Below, piece after piece: positions 7,625-15,674 of a stretch of DNA of 17,198 bases. The stretch covers positions 1 through 17,198 of the forward strand of contig JANBQS010000473.1 in assembly GCA_027577415.1 (NCBI GenBank), read 5' to 3'. A model generated the notes under the pieces. It did not search any database. It was not told the origin of the DNA and was given only the letters and a program-made list of their open reading frames with translations. How positions within the stretch are numbered: position 1 is the stretch's first letter; each line of letters begins with the position of its first letter. A program made the position numbers and the translations under genes. The stretch is from Coemansia sp. RSA 922 (Eukaryota; Kickxellomycota; Kickxellomycetes; Kickxellales; Kickxellaceae).

Positions 7625-9187
7625 TCACAGGTCAAAGCCTCGGACAATCTCTTCTAAGCCAGTGACGTTTTGTGGGGCTTCAAGAGCAGTGTTGTCATCC
7701 AGGCGCAAGTGGCGATGGACGAGATCGCGGGCATGTAGCACGCATTGGGGCACAGCAGGGCCGCCGTAGGCAGCACCGACGACGCTCAGCCGGCCGCTGA
7801 GCTGGCGTGAGACCCAGGAGTGGATGTCAGCCAGGCGGTCGACGTAGCCCACAGTATAAGTCGGAATGCAGTGCGTGGCAATTGTAGCGTCCATGTCAGC
7901 CGGTGCTTGGCTGATTCGTAAGTGCTCGCGCACCGTCTGCAGCGCCGCTTCCTCTGCCGTAGCAACAGTGGCATTGGTGCCGCTAGGCAGGCCTAGCATG
8001 ACAGTCAGACGCTCGACATCAGCGCCGCGATCCTGTGGCGGCAGGGCGCGCGAGTCAAAGACCACGCCCAGGGTGCCAGACTGCGTCGCTGATGCACGCG
8101 GCACTAGATATCCAAAGCCATCGACAGGTGTCACGTTGCGTGCGGCGTAGGCCATGTTGACTACTGCCACGCTGGCATACGTCATGGATTCCAGTGACTC
8201 TGACGGGTCAGCGGTGCCCAGCAGCGGAGCCAGGCGCGGGGCAGGCAAGGCGCTGATTACGTGGTGTGCACGCACAGTTTGCCCGTTAGCTAGCGCGACC
8301 TCAGCGTAGTCCTCCTTTGTTCGCAATGCCACGACCGGTGAGCCGGTAAGGACCCTGACATTGGGGAAGGCGCGCAATGCGGTGGTCAGTGCGTCGGCCA
8401 GGGTTTGCATGCCATCGCCGAACGAGTACATGCTAGCAGCATCCACGCCGTCCCAGAACTCGGGATTCCGCTTCCGCCGCTCAGCGTGAGAGAGGCGCTC
8501 TGCCAGGTCTCGCTGAGCATGCACGGCATTGCGAGCGCGTGAGAGCTTTGCGACGCGTGCCAGGCCACGCAGCACGCCTGTGGATCCAGTGCGATCAGCC
8601 AACCAGAACGGAAACAGCAGCGCACGCGCACTCAGGTCGCGCGTGTCGGCCGCGTAGATGCCACGCATCACCGCCGACGCCAAGTTGTCATCCACTGCCG
8701 CGCCGAACCGCCGCCCCACAAACGAGTGTATCGACTCGTCAGTACTCGAGCCGTCGTGTGTGCTGCGTGTAGTTAGGTCACGCCACACACCGCTTGCCAG
8801 GCACCGTGCTGCTGGTGGAAGTCCGCCTATCAGCGACGCTATGCCTGTTGGCATGCGATTCAGCTCGCCGTCGTAGTAGATGAATCGGTTGCGCGCCGCT
8901 GCCGACGTCCGAGCAGCTGTCACCACCGAGTCTCGCAGATCCAGGTCATCAATAAGCTCAAGCACTGCCAGAGCCTCGCGCGAAGTGCCTGTTCGCAGCG
9001 TCCGTGGTCCCTTCTCAGCCAGCACCGCTGCTCCGCCTGCGGTGCGCTGTTCGGTGCGCACCCACCCGCCCAGCCGATCTGAGCCCTCGATCACTGTTAT
9101 CGTCGCCGTGCGTGGTAGTCGCTGCGCCAAGTACCATGCCGTGCTAAGTCCGCTGATACCGCCGCCCAGCACTGTAAAGCCCGCCAT
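7625..9187 (-). CDS. HEM14: Protoporphyrinogen oxidase (PPOX), heme biosynthesis
   Basis: 520 aa from the chosen ATG. FAD enzyme of the inner mitochondrial membrane that oxidises protoporphyrinogen IX to protoporphyrin IX with O2, the penultimate heme step. The N-terminus MAGFTVLGGGISGLSTAWYL carries the dinucleotide-binding GxGxxG (G8, G10, G13), with acidic E34 ending the second strand and then LGGWVRT (39-45). The C-terminal FAD-contacting region reads VVGAAYGGPAVPQCV. Length fits the family (yeast 539, human 477). The ORF stays open upstream to ATGs at 9322 and 9328, giving 567 aa with a hydrophobic, Arg-containing extension. I prefer 9187 because human PPOX likewise starts just before the glycine motif and the extension lies in AT-rich low-complexity DNA. 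The longer form could be a genuine presequence. The coding region is GC-rich. The stop codon is 45 bp from the next gene's ATG. Confidence 0.92.
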   Translation of the reverse strand: MAGFTVLGGGISGLSTAWYLAQRLPRTATITVIEGSDRLGGWVRTEQRTAGGAAVLAEKGPRTLRTGTSREALAVLELIDDLDLRDSVVTAARTSAAARNRFIYYDGELNRMPTGIASLIGGLPPAARCLASGVWRDLTTRSTHDGSSTDESIHSFVGRRFGAAVDDNLASAVMRGIYAADTRDLSARALLFPFWLADRTGSTGVLRGLARVAKLSRARNAVHAQRDLAERLSHAERRKRNPEFWDGVDAASMYSFGDGMQTLADALTTALRAFPNVRVLTGSPVVALRTKEDYAEVALANGQTVRAHHVISALPAPRLAPLLGTADPSESLESMTYASVAVVNMAYAARNVTPVDGFGYLVPRASATQSGTLGVVFDSRALPPQDRGADVERLTVMLGLPSGTNATVATAEEAALQTVREHLRISQAPADMDATIATHCIPTYTVGYVDRLADIHSWVSRQLSGRLSVVGAAYGGPAVPQCVLHARDLVHRHLRLDDNTALEAPQNVTGLEEIVRGFDL

Positions 9188-9652
9188 TAAACCCAAGCGT
9201 TTTCGCAATTCGTTATTAAATGAAGCGAGTCGAGCAAAAAGATAAAGAAAAGTACTACAACCTCCAGCCCAAAAAAATAATAATAATCGAAAAAAATTAG
9301 CGTGGATGGGAGGACCTTCCATCAGCACCTAACCTACACTATTTGCTTTGTCTCCCCCCAGCTGTGCTTTCAATTTGAATTTCTTTTCTTCCGTTGTTCT
9401 TTTTTTTCTTCTGCTTTTTTTGCATTTAATATTATTTTTAAGCTTGGCAACTGCTTTACCCGGCGCCTCGGTACACTTACCTATTACTGCTTCTGTTTTG
9501 ATCCTGACACGTCGCATCGACTTTGACCAGGATCCTGCTGCTTTAGTCCGGCACTATCTGTCTCTATAAACCATCAGTATCACTACCCGGCGGGCGCTGC
9601 TGAACGCCCGACCGCAGAATCAGAATCAGCTCCAGCTTCAGCAGTTCGACAC
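9188..9652. promoter_or_regulatory. Divergent intergenic region between HEM14 and the FN3 protein gene
   Basis: This should contain both promoters of the divergent pair. The HEM14-proximal half is AT-rich with A-runs and an ATAATAATAA stretch (about 9270-9298), typical of nucleosome-poor promoters. The middle is a pyrimidine-rich plus strand (about 9350-9425). The FN3-gene side has a clear TATAAA at 9565-9570. If the longer HEM14 start (9328) is used, about 140 bp of this region is coding. No other gene is supported. Confidence 0.6.
9565..9570 (+). promoter_or_regulatory. TATA box candidate for the FN3/coiled-coil gene
   Basis: TATAAA in the context CTCTATAAACC, 83 bp before the ATG at 9653 and after a pyrimidine-rich stretch. 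Position and sequence fit a fungal TATA element; this is a motif match only. Confidence 0.5.
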
Positions 9653-12600
9653 ATGAAGCCCGGAAAGCAGCAACAGCAGCCGCAGCCCGTGGTGGCACCA
9701 CCATCGCCACCCACTGAGGACTATCCAGTGCGGATCGTGCTCATGTCGTGGGACAGCATTCTCAACTTCTTTGTCCACCATCGCGCCTGTGCTGCCCTTG
9801 CGCTCTGGCTCGCCGTCTTTCTATTTGACGCAATCGATACCCACATGCCTGCCGAATGGCTGGTCTTCACTCTATTCTCCTTCTCGGTCTTTGTTCACGC
9901 CTTTGCAATGTCCGTCCTGATGTTTGCCGCACTGACAGCTGCTATGACCATTCTAAACGTCGCAGTATTTTACATGCTGCCTTTTAAGGCCGCCTCCATG
10001 TGCTCCACCATTGTCGTTTGCATGCTGCTTGTGCGCGCTGTTCATGGCCTCGACGCCAAGGGTTGGGCAATAACTGCTCTCATGGCTATCTCTCGCCTCA
10101 GCTCTCCCTGGTGCGAATCTCTGCCAAACTACCTCCAGGCTCCCATTGCCGCATATTGTACGTCTTTTGCCATCCTCTGGCTCGCTTACCACAACGCCCG
10201 TCGAATCGAACGCTTGGTCGATCCAATCAGCCGCTTGCTCGGTGTTATTCCTCCGCCTGGACCTCTCCGAATACACTTGGTCGCCATTCATGACAGGAGC
10301 GTTGACATCAGCTGGCAGCAGCTACCATCGCCCGATGTACAGGAGATCGACACTAATGTACCTGCTGCTCGCGTAATACGCTACGAAGTCGAAGTCAACG
10401 GTCACATTGTTGGCAAGCATCCCTCCAACATTGCTCACTCCCCGATCAATGACCTGCAGCCCGCATGTATGTACCAGCTGCGCATATGGGCTGTGTCGGC
10501 GAGCCGTGGTCGTACCCCCTCTCTGCCAGTCTTTTTTACTACGCTCACTGTCGACGAGAGCCTCGCCCAGGACGGGCTAATGGCGGGCGGCGATGGATCT
10601 GTCGCTGCCACCGAAAAGGATGCTGCGCCGTCTGTTGACGCCAACAAACTACGCGTAGAGATCGAGGCATCGCAGCGCACCATTCAGGGGCTCGAGTCCA
10701 ACATTGCCGCCATAAAAGCACAGGCCGATGTGGAGCGCGCCAGGCTGCAAGAAGAGATATCCACCCTACGCACCCAGCGAAAAGATGAAGAGTCTTCACA
10801 AGCCGCCCAGCGCGAGACCATCCGCCACCTCGAAGCCGAGAAGCGCCACTTGGAGAGCGAACGAGTGCGCCTAGAAAAGGATATTGCCAATGCCCTGGTC
10901 AAGAAACAGCGCGCTCAGGACCACATGCGCGAGCAAGGACGCCAGGCCGACACATACTCGCGCAAGGCAAAGTCTATTGAGGCCAACATGGAGAAGGAGC
11001 GCCGGGACCACCACCGCCACCAAACCGAGTTAAATACGACCATCGTTGCCCTCAAAGCAGAAGTTGACAAGGCGAAGCAAAGCCTGGCGTCTCTGTCCTC
11101 CCAGCAAGCCGAGCTCGCCAGCTCGCTGAGAACTAAGCGCGAGGCCCTGGCTGTCCAGGAGAAACGGAATGCAGAGCTGGATCTAAAGGTCAAGGAGGCC
11201 CTGCAAAAGAAGCGCCAGATGAAGGAAAGCCAGGCCGAGATTATCAAATCTACCGCTCGGATGCAAGCTGAAATCGACGCCCTGGCGCCTCAACTTGAGC
11301 AGGTTATCCGAGAGCGGCGCCGCCTGGAGATGACAGCAAAGACGCCCATGTCGGCTACTTTTCCGCCGCCTGGATTCTCTACGCCCTCTCACCCAGTATC
11401 GACGGCCATTTCTCGATCATCGATGTATGATATTGGCGGCGTTGCTAGTAGAGGCGGCGATACCAATGCGGCTGAACTGACACTGTCCTCGGCGCTCAGT
11501 TATCCTGTCAGCTCCATTCCAGCGCCGACATCGCAAAGAGCCACTCCTGGCGCTGGACATAAAAGCAATAACAGCAACAGGCATACCCGGTCGTCATCAT
11601 TTGCCACCTCTCCGCTCAGCGCACCTCCAGCAGTATACGCCTCAGCCGCGTACAAGCCGGCATCGCAGCGCAACATGCCTAGCAGAGGTCAGGCTGGCGA
11701 GTCTTTCGAGCCGAGTCCCGGTCTAGTGCATATTGGGTACCCCCATGGGGCAACATCGGCATCGGCGTCCAGACGTAGCGCCGACTTTAACGACATAATT
11801 GGGTACTTGGATCGAGACGGCTCGCGACTCGCATCGGCCACGGGCGGGACCTCTTTGGCGGCAGCGGGGTTATTGCCACCCTTACGCACGAACTCGCGCG
11901 ACGTCGGCTCGTCGTCAGCAGCAATTGACTCGATCAGCCTGCGCTACGCCGGTAATGGTAGCGGTAGCTCTACTCACAGCATGGCGGTTTCTGCTGGCAG
12001 TACCAACGCAGCGAGTGGCAACTTTGCTCCCCGGCTAAGCTCGATGGCATTCTGGGGCGAGCCCATTGTCTCATCATCGTCGCTGTCGTCTACGACAGCT
12101 GAGGCCAGTGCGCTAAGCATCCTGAAGGACACGGACCTTGCTTATCCTACACCAGAGCGACCTAGCCGCAGAGCAGTGGGCCAATATGGCGAGCCAAGGT
12201 CTCGCCACCCGGATTTCCGCACGCCGCCACCACCCGCACCTTCTATCCCGTCAGGGCTTGCCCATCATCACTCGCTGAGTCGAATGTTATCTAGCTCGAT
12301 GGAAGGACTAGTGAACCCTCATCAGCACCACCATGGTGGCATTGCCAGCACGCCGGGTGAGGCTCCACACTCCCGGTTCGGCTCACTCGATCTGCGCACG
12401 GGCTCTGCTGGTAGTGGAGGTGGGTGGCCAGAATTTGACTTTTCTGGCAGTGGCGATGGCTGGGAGTCGGGTCGGAGCAGCATAGTCAATGACCGCCACA
12501 CATCGCCTTGTGCTGATATGGCAATCGCCGACCTGAACTCGTTCTCGCTATTGCGTAGTGCCACGCCTGTTGAGCCACAGCCCCTGCGTCTCTCGGGTGA

Positions 12601-12949
12601 CATGCTAGCAGTCCACCGCCCGCACATAGAGCCTATCGGAGCGCCTATCAGACGCAGACCAGCCGGTGGTGGCCCGCCGTCGCCCAACGACGTGTATGCG
12701 CCTCCCTTGCATCCGCCAGTTCCGCCACCAGCACCACCCATCCAGCTTCCGCCCGGCTTCCACATGCGCCGCGAGATGTCGCATCCCTCGTCCTTTGGGC
12801 ACTCGTTGTACCACAAGCGATCGCTGTGGGATCACCAAGAAGCCTCTGTTGCGTCTTCGTCGCCAGCTCCAGATCAGGCAACTTCTGTGGCAGCAGCAGC
12901 TTTGGATCCGAGCAAGCAAAATGGCAACGCTCCTCATGGAACTGGGTGA
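9653..12949 (+). CDS. Membrane protein with FN3 domain, long coiled coil and disordered tail (unknown function)
   Basis: 1098 aa, intronless. After a short cytosol-like N-terminus come about four or five hydrophobic segments (about 40-180). One fibronectin type III-like domain follows (about 199-298): it opens with PPPGPLRIHLV, has DISWQQL as the B-strand tryptophan, YEVEVNG, and closes with the YQLRIWAVSASRGRTPS strand. Residues about 330-562 are a strongly charged heptad-type coiled coil with no prolines. The rest (563-1098) is Ser/Pro/Gly/His-rich and predicted disordered, with isolated Trp patches (MAFWGEP, SLWDHQ) and a proline run near the end. The FN3 domain after membrane segments and before the coil is probably cytosolic. 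I recall ascomycete proteins with an N-terminal membrane part, FN3 and coiled coil, without a defined role. The start is fixed by an in-frame TGA at 9524-9526 with no intervening ATG. It could be a tether or scaffold; no function is claimed. Confidence 0.88.
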   Translation: MKPGKQQQQPQPVVAPPSPPTEDYPVRIVLMSWDSILNFFVHHRACAALALWLAVFLFDAIDTHMPAEWLVFTLFSFSVFVHAFAMSVLMFAALTAAMTILNVAVFYMLPFKAASMCSTIVVCMLLVRAVHGLDAKGWAITALMAISRLSSPWCESLPNYLQAPIAAYCTSFAILWLAYHNARRIERLVDPISRLLGVIPPPGPLRIHLVAIHDRSVDISWQQLPSPDVQEIDTNVPAARVIRYEVEVNGHIVGKHPSNIAHSPINDLQPACMYQLRIWAVSASRGRTPSLPVFFTTLTVDESLAQDGLMAGGDGSVAATEKDAAPSVDANKLRVEIEASQRTIQGLESNIAAIKAQADVERARLQEEISTLRTQRKDEESSQAAQRETIRHLEAEKRHLESERVRLEKDIANALVKKQRAQDHMREQGRQADTYSRKAKSIEANMEKERRDHHRHQTELNTTIVALKAEVDKAKQSLASLSSQQAELASSLRTKREALAVQEKRNAELDLKVKEALQKKRQMKESQAEIIKSTARMQAEIDALAPQLEQVIRERRRLEMTAKTPMSATFPPPGFSTPSHPVSTAISRSSMYDIGGVASRGGDTNAAELTLSSALSYPVSSIPAPTSQRATPGAGHKSNNSNRHTRSSSFATSPLSAPPAVYASAAYKPASQRNMPSRGQAGESFEPSPGLVHIGYPHGATSASASRRSADFNDIIGYLDRDGSRLASATGGTSLAAAGLLPPLRTNSRDVGSSSAAIDSISLRYAGNGSGSSTHSMAVSAGSTNAASGNFAPRLSSMAFWGEPIVSSSSLSSTTAEASALSILKDTDLAYPTPERPSRRAVGQYGEPRSRHPDFRTPPPPAPSIPSGLAHHHSLSRMLSSSMEGLVNPHQHHHGGIASTPGEAPHSRFGSLDLRTGSAGSGGGWPEFDFSGSGDGWESGRSSIVNDRHTSPCADMAIADLNSFSLLRSATPVEPQPLRLSGDMLAVHRPHIEPIGAPIRRRPAGGGPPSPNDVYAPPLHPPVPPPAPPIQLPPGFHMRREMSHPSSFGHSLYHKRSLWDHQEASVASSSPAPDQATSVAAAALDPSKQNGNAPHGTG

Positions 12950-13080
12950 CTGAGCCCAGCGACCTAGCTAGTCAATAATGACCACACACATTCTAATAAC
13001 GAAAATATAATGAGCTTTTTAGTATCACAAGTGCGAAGAGTACGCATTAAACGCAAAAGAAAAGTAGTGCTAAGTGACGA
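12950..13080. terminator. Shared convergent 3' region
   Basis: 131 bp between the stop codons of the FN3 gene and the GPI-protein gene. It contains A/T-rich elements (about 12995-13015, and A-rich 13047-13062) that could serve as polyadenylation signals, but no canonical signal can be assigned confidently. Both 3' UTRs must end within or overlap across this gap. Confidence 0.4.
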
Positions 13081-13728
13081 TTAGAAGGCCATGCCAGCGG
13101 CAAAGGCGGCAAGGACGGCTGCACCGGTTAGCTGGAATCTAGTGGCAGAGTTGACATCGTCGGTGGCCTCCTTCTGAGAACCAGCCGGGTCCGAGTCCGA
13201 CTTGGGGTCAGAAGAGCCCGAGTGGGATGGCGAAGGGCTTAGGTTGTCGCGGTTATTGCCATCGTTGAGGTCACCAAGCTTATCGCCCTTGTAAGACACA
13301 GCTGGGCCGACGTATTTGGGCGCAGTAGCGACATCGTCGGTGCTCGTGTACGACACTGGCGCATCCTCGGTGTTGCACATATGCGTCTTTGTGCAGTTGA
13401 TAAAGCAGTCGCTGGTGTTCTTGGCACTGCAGTTATTCTTGCACACGTTGAGCGAGCCCGAGCAGTCGGCTGCTGGCACGGGCCAGTTCCACACCTCCAT
13501 GTTGGGCGTGTTGTTCAGGCAACCGCATCCCCACGCCATTGTCGTCGAGTTACAGAAGGCCATGGGCGCCAGAGACGGTCCACCGCAGTTGTTCTGGCAC
13601 GCCTGGATTTGCCGGCTGCACGTATTGTCGCGAGTTCCTTTGTCCAGGCTAGTAATCTTCCATACCTCTGCGTTTACCGTGGTGGCGGCGACGGTGGCGA
13701 TAAGCAGGGAGCTGATAGTGAACTTCAT
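13081..13728 (-). CDS. GPI-anchored cysteine-rich secreted protein, DUF7707-like
   Basis: 215 aa. A signal peptide occupies residues 1-20, with cleavage likely after VNA. The mature N-terminal domain has 12 cysteines (37, 44, 48, 59, 68, 70, 89, 96, 100, 108, 112, 118), enough for six disulfides. The spacing C-x6-C-x3-C occurs twice (37-48 and 89-100). Between them are a CGC pair (68-70) and a Pro/Trp stretch, resembling the fungal DUF7707 pattern as I remember it. N-glycosylation sequons include NST (60), NCS (99), NTS (104) and NCT (111). A Ser/Asp/Pro-rich stalk (about 165-195) leads to a short hydrophobic C-terminus typical of a GPI signal. The product is expected at the plasma membrane or cell wall. 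Its role is unknown; wall structure and adhesion are possibilities. It is not recognisable as a toxin or an enzyme. Confidence 0.85.
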   Translation of the reverse strand: MKFTISSLLIATVAATTVNAEVWKITSLDKGTRDNTCSRQIQACQNNCGGPSLAPMAFCNSTTMAWGCGCLNNTPNMEVWNWPVPAADCSGSLNVCKNNCSAKNTSDCFINCTKTHMCNTEDAPVSYTSTDDVATAPKYVGPAVSYKGDKLGDLNDGNNRDNLSPSPSHSGSSDPKSDSDPAGSQKEATDDVNSATRFQLTGAAVLAAFAAGMAF

Positions 13729-14083
13729 TGTCTACGTATTAGGAAATTTTGGAGTTGAATAGTATTGAAATAACGGAGCGAATTGTTTGGTAGAGGAGGA
13801 GGAAGGCGGAGCAGGCCCTCTTTATCGCCTGGTGGTCCGACTGTCAGTCTCGCCTTTGGGGGATGGGAGCGGCATTTGTGCAACAGGTAGCCTGCTGCAC
13901 ATCCACATATTTCTTTTTTGTTTGCTTTTCAATATCAGGCGCACCTGATCCTCTTGACAATCCGAATATTGCTGCAAGAGCTGCCTCCAGCACTTGACCG
14001 CGATGCTTCATACTCACGCGCATTCCTTTGTTTGCGGCTATTAAAATGTGTGTATATTGCATGTCAGAAGCAATGAAAAAACT
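13729..14083. other. Intergenic region upstream of the GPI-protein gene and downstream of ACL4
   Basis: 355 bp between two minus-strand genes: the ACL4 3' end on the right and the GPI-protein promoter on the left. An open frame of 72 codons (14062-13844, minus) lies inside but has no recognisable domain or signal. On the minus strand a GATAAAG near 13815-13825, roughly 90 bp before the GPI-protein ATG, is a weak TATA-like candidate. A small inverted repeat TCAGG-CGCA-CCTGA lies at 13935-13948. No tRNA or repeat element is seen. Confidence 0.5.
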
Positions 14084-15214
14084 CTACGATCCCATTTCTA
14101 CATCTTCGTCCTCACTGCCCTCGTCGTCCCATTCGAGCTCGTTTGGTACCGCGGCGGCAGTGGCAACATCGTCTTCTTCCTCATCATCGCCATCTGTTGG
14201 CGGCACGATGGCGTCAATAGCTGCCACTAGCTCAAGCGCATGGTCTATTAGGCCGTCGTTCTCGTAGTCCAGCATGTTTGCCAGCTTGATCGCTTGCTTG
14301 AAGCACTCGCGTGCCGACCGAAGCAGCTCTGTCTTGTCCTCATCGTCGCCAGAAGTAGCCAAGTCCTCGCTTTGCAAGTGATAGGTCCAGCCAAAGAGAT
14401 ACCACGCATCAACGTTCTCGTCGTCTTCCTTTTGCAGCTGTTCCAAGAGAGCAAGTGCTTTCTCCTTGTCGTCGAGCTCAAGCAGCAAGCGCACCAGTGC
14501 TAGCCGGTTCTCATAAGAGGGGATCTGTGTCGGGTCGGTGAGATCCTTGTTAGCCCAAAGCGCCATGCTCTTTGCCACACAGTCGCGCGCATCATCTGGG
14601 CGGTTCTGGCTCAGACGCACAGAGGCCATGGTCTGGTATACTTCTGGGCACTCGGGGTCGATCAGCAAACCATTCTGCAAGAGCTCTTCGCACTTTTTCT
14701 CGGCGTCTTCTTCAAAGCAGCAATCTGTCAAGTAAATTTCTGTCATTGCCACGTAGGCCTCGGCCATTTTCCGCTTCAAACTCGATGCCTGGTCTTTTGA
14801 CGCTGCAGTGCTCAGCTCATCCAGATCGCGCTGCATGGCATTTACGCCCAGCTGGAAGTACTTGACTGCCTCTAGCTCTACGGCAAACTGTCCCAAGTAC
14901 ATGTACTTTTCGAATCCGCGCTCGGGCGAGATCTCGGCACACTTCAATAGGCAGTTGATGGCTGGCTCTACCTCGCCAGACTCTAGCTGTATAATCGCTG
15001 CCAGAAGCAGCGCTTGCGTGTTGTTTTCATCCATCTCGATCGCCTTGGCTGCAAACTTGAGAGCCGTCTCATAGTCGTTGTCGTCCATCAATTCCTGTGT
15101 CTTTGTCAGCAGCTGGCTCATCGAGTACTCGGGACTGCTCTTGGTCGCATCCTTTTTTGTGCCCTTGACCTTTTTCGGGCCCTTTGCGTCGGAACCTCCT
15201 CTTCTGGGACCCAT
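14084..15214 (-). CDS. ACL4: TPR assembly chaperone for ribosomal protein L4 (Acl4-like)
   Basis: 376 aa. Yeast Acl4 (387 aa) binds nascent Rpl4/uL4 and escorts it to the nuclear pre-60S particle. The sequence begins with a short basic segment (about 10-25, KKVKGTKKDATK) that could aid nuclear localisation. A series of tetratricopeptide-like helical repeats follows (about 30-320), including DYETALKFAAKAIEMDENN and an ECFKQAIKLAN repeat. The very acidic tail (about 340-376) contains LEWDDE and EDEDVEMG. Length, TPR content and the acidic C-terminus with a Trp in an acidic patch all match the Acl4 family. A generic TPR protein is the alternative. It is divergent from PCP1. It shares the 60S-assembly theme with DBP6, though nothing shows a regulatory link. 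Confidence 0.82.
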   Translation of the reverse strand: MGPRRGGSDAKGPKKVKGTKKDATKSSPEYSMSQLLTKTQELMDDNDYETALKFAAKAIEMDENNTQALLLAAIIQLESGEVEPAINCLLKCAEISPERGFEKYMYLGQFAVELEAVKYFQLGVNAMQRDLDELSTAASKDQASSLKRKMAEAYVAMTEIYLTDCCFEEDAEKKCEELLQNGLLIDPECPEVYQTMASVRLSQNRPDDARDCVAKSMALWANKDLTDPTQIPSYENRLALVRLLLELDDKEKALALLEQLQKEDDENVDAWYLFGWTYHLQSEDLATSGDDEDKTELLRSARECFKQAIKLANMLDYENDGLIDHALELVAAIDAIVPPTDGDDEEEDDVATAAAVPNELEWDDEGSEDEDVEMGS

Positions 15215-15648
15215 CGTTTGGCGTTATTTAAGCGGTACCTGGTCTGAATGAACCAACAAAAGAAATAAATAACAGAGTATATCTACAAGCGCAAAAAGAG
15301 CAAGCGAGCAAAAAAAAAAAAAGTAGAAAGACGCGACGACGACAATTGCAATTCCCAACACGCTGGCTCAACATTTTTTAGGCTGCCAGCTTGATCCAAG
15401 TTTTTTTTAGTGTGCTGAAGATCACCAACGATCGGATTAAATTGGAGCTTGAACATCAGAAATGTGATACGTAGCTTCCAATTTTTAAAAGAATCTGGTG
15501 GCAAAGAGTACACAGCCATTAAGGATTGCGCTTTTGCCGGAAAGACTTGGTGCCAAGACAATTGTGCTTTACAATGAGGACTGAAAACAGCGCCCATCTT
15601 TTACGCCTACTCGTTAAATAATTTTTTTTATGTCTAAAATTTGTGGAT
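15215..15648. promoter_or_regulatory. Divergent ACL4/PCP1 promoter region
   Basis: 434 bp, AT-rich, between two divergent start codons. It contains a 13-bp A run (15310-15322), a T run near 15400-15408 and TTAAATAATTTTTTTTA just before PCP1 (15614-15630). Such poly(dA:dT) tracts commonly keep yeast promoters nucleosome-free. A 104-codon minus-strand frame (15597-15283) lies here but looks non-coding. An upstream ATG at 15630 begins a short ORF overlapping the PCP1 start (separate entry). Confidence 0.6.
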
Positions 15649-15674
15649 ATGCTTCGCGCGGCTTGCCTGTTTAA
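15630..15674 (+). other. Upstream ORF overlapping the PCP1 start codon
   Basis: ATG at 15630 opens a 14-codon frame, one base off the PCP1 frame, that ends at TAA 15672-15674. It therefore overlaps the PCP1 ATG at 15649. If the mRNA begins before 15630, ribosomes would have to scan past this ATG or reinitiate. Its context (TTTTTTT before ATG) is poor, favouring leaky scanning. If transcription starts between 15631 and 15648, it is irrelevant. Confidence 0.4.

Noticed and set aside
7561..7628. A good 5' splice site (GTGAGT) overlaps the HEM14 stop codon on the minus strand, with a CTGTAG acceptor at 7561, suggesting splicing into the next gene.
   Set aside because: Joining them puts the SCI1-like frame out of register and hits a stop after a few codons. 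There is no good branch-point sequence, and both genes have complete normal ends.
13935..13948. Small hairpin TCAGG-CGCA-CCTGA as a possible RNA structure or operator.
   Set aside because: A five-base stem is too short to separate from chance, and nothing nearby supports it.
13844..14062. 72-codon minus-strand frame in the gap between ACL4 and the GPI-protein gene.
   Set aside because: No recognisable domain, signal or compositional support; it lies where a 3' UTR and a promoter are expected.
15283..15597. 104-codon minus-strand frame upstream of ACL4.
   Set aside because: It sits in AT-rich promoter DNA and its C-terminus is encoded by the homopolymer tracts; no family resemblance.
15643..15645. 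GTG as the PCP1 start codon.
   Set aside because: GTG starts are not expected in a fungal nuclear gene, and an ATG follows two codons later with a normal mitochondrial presequence.
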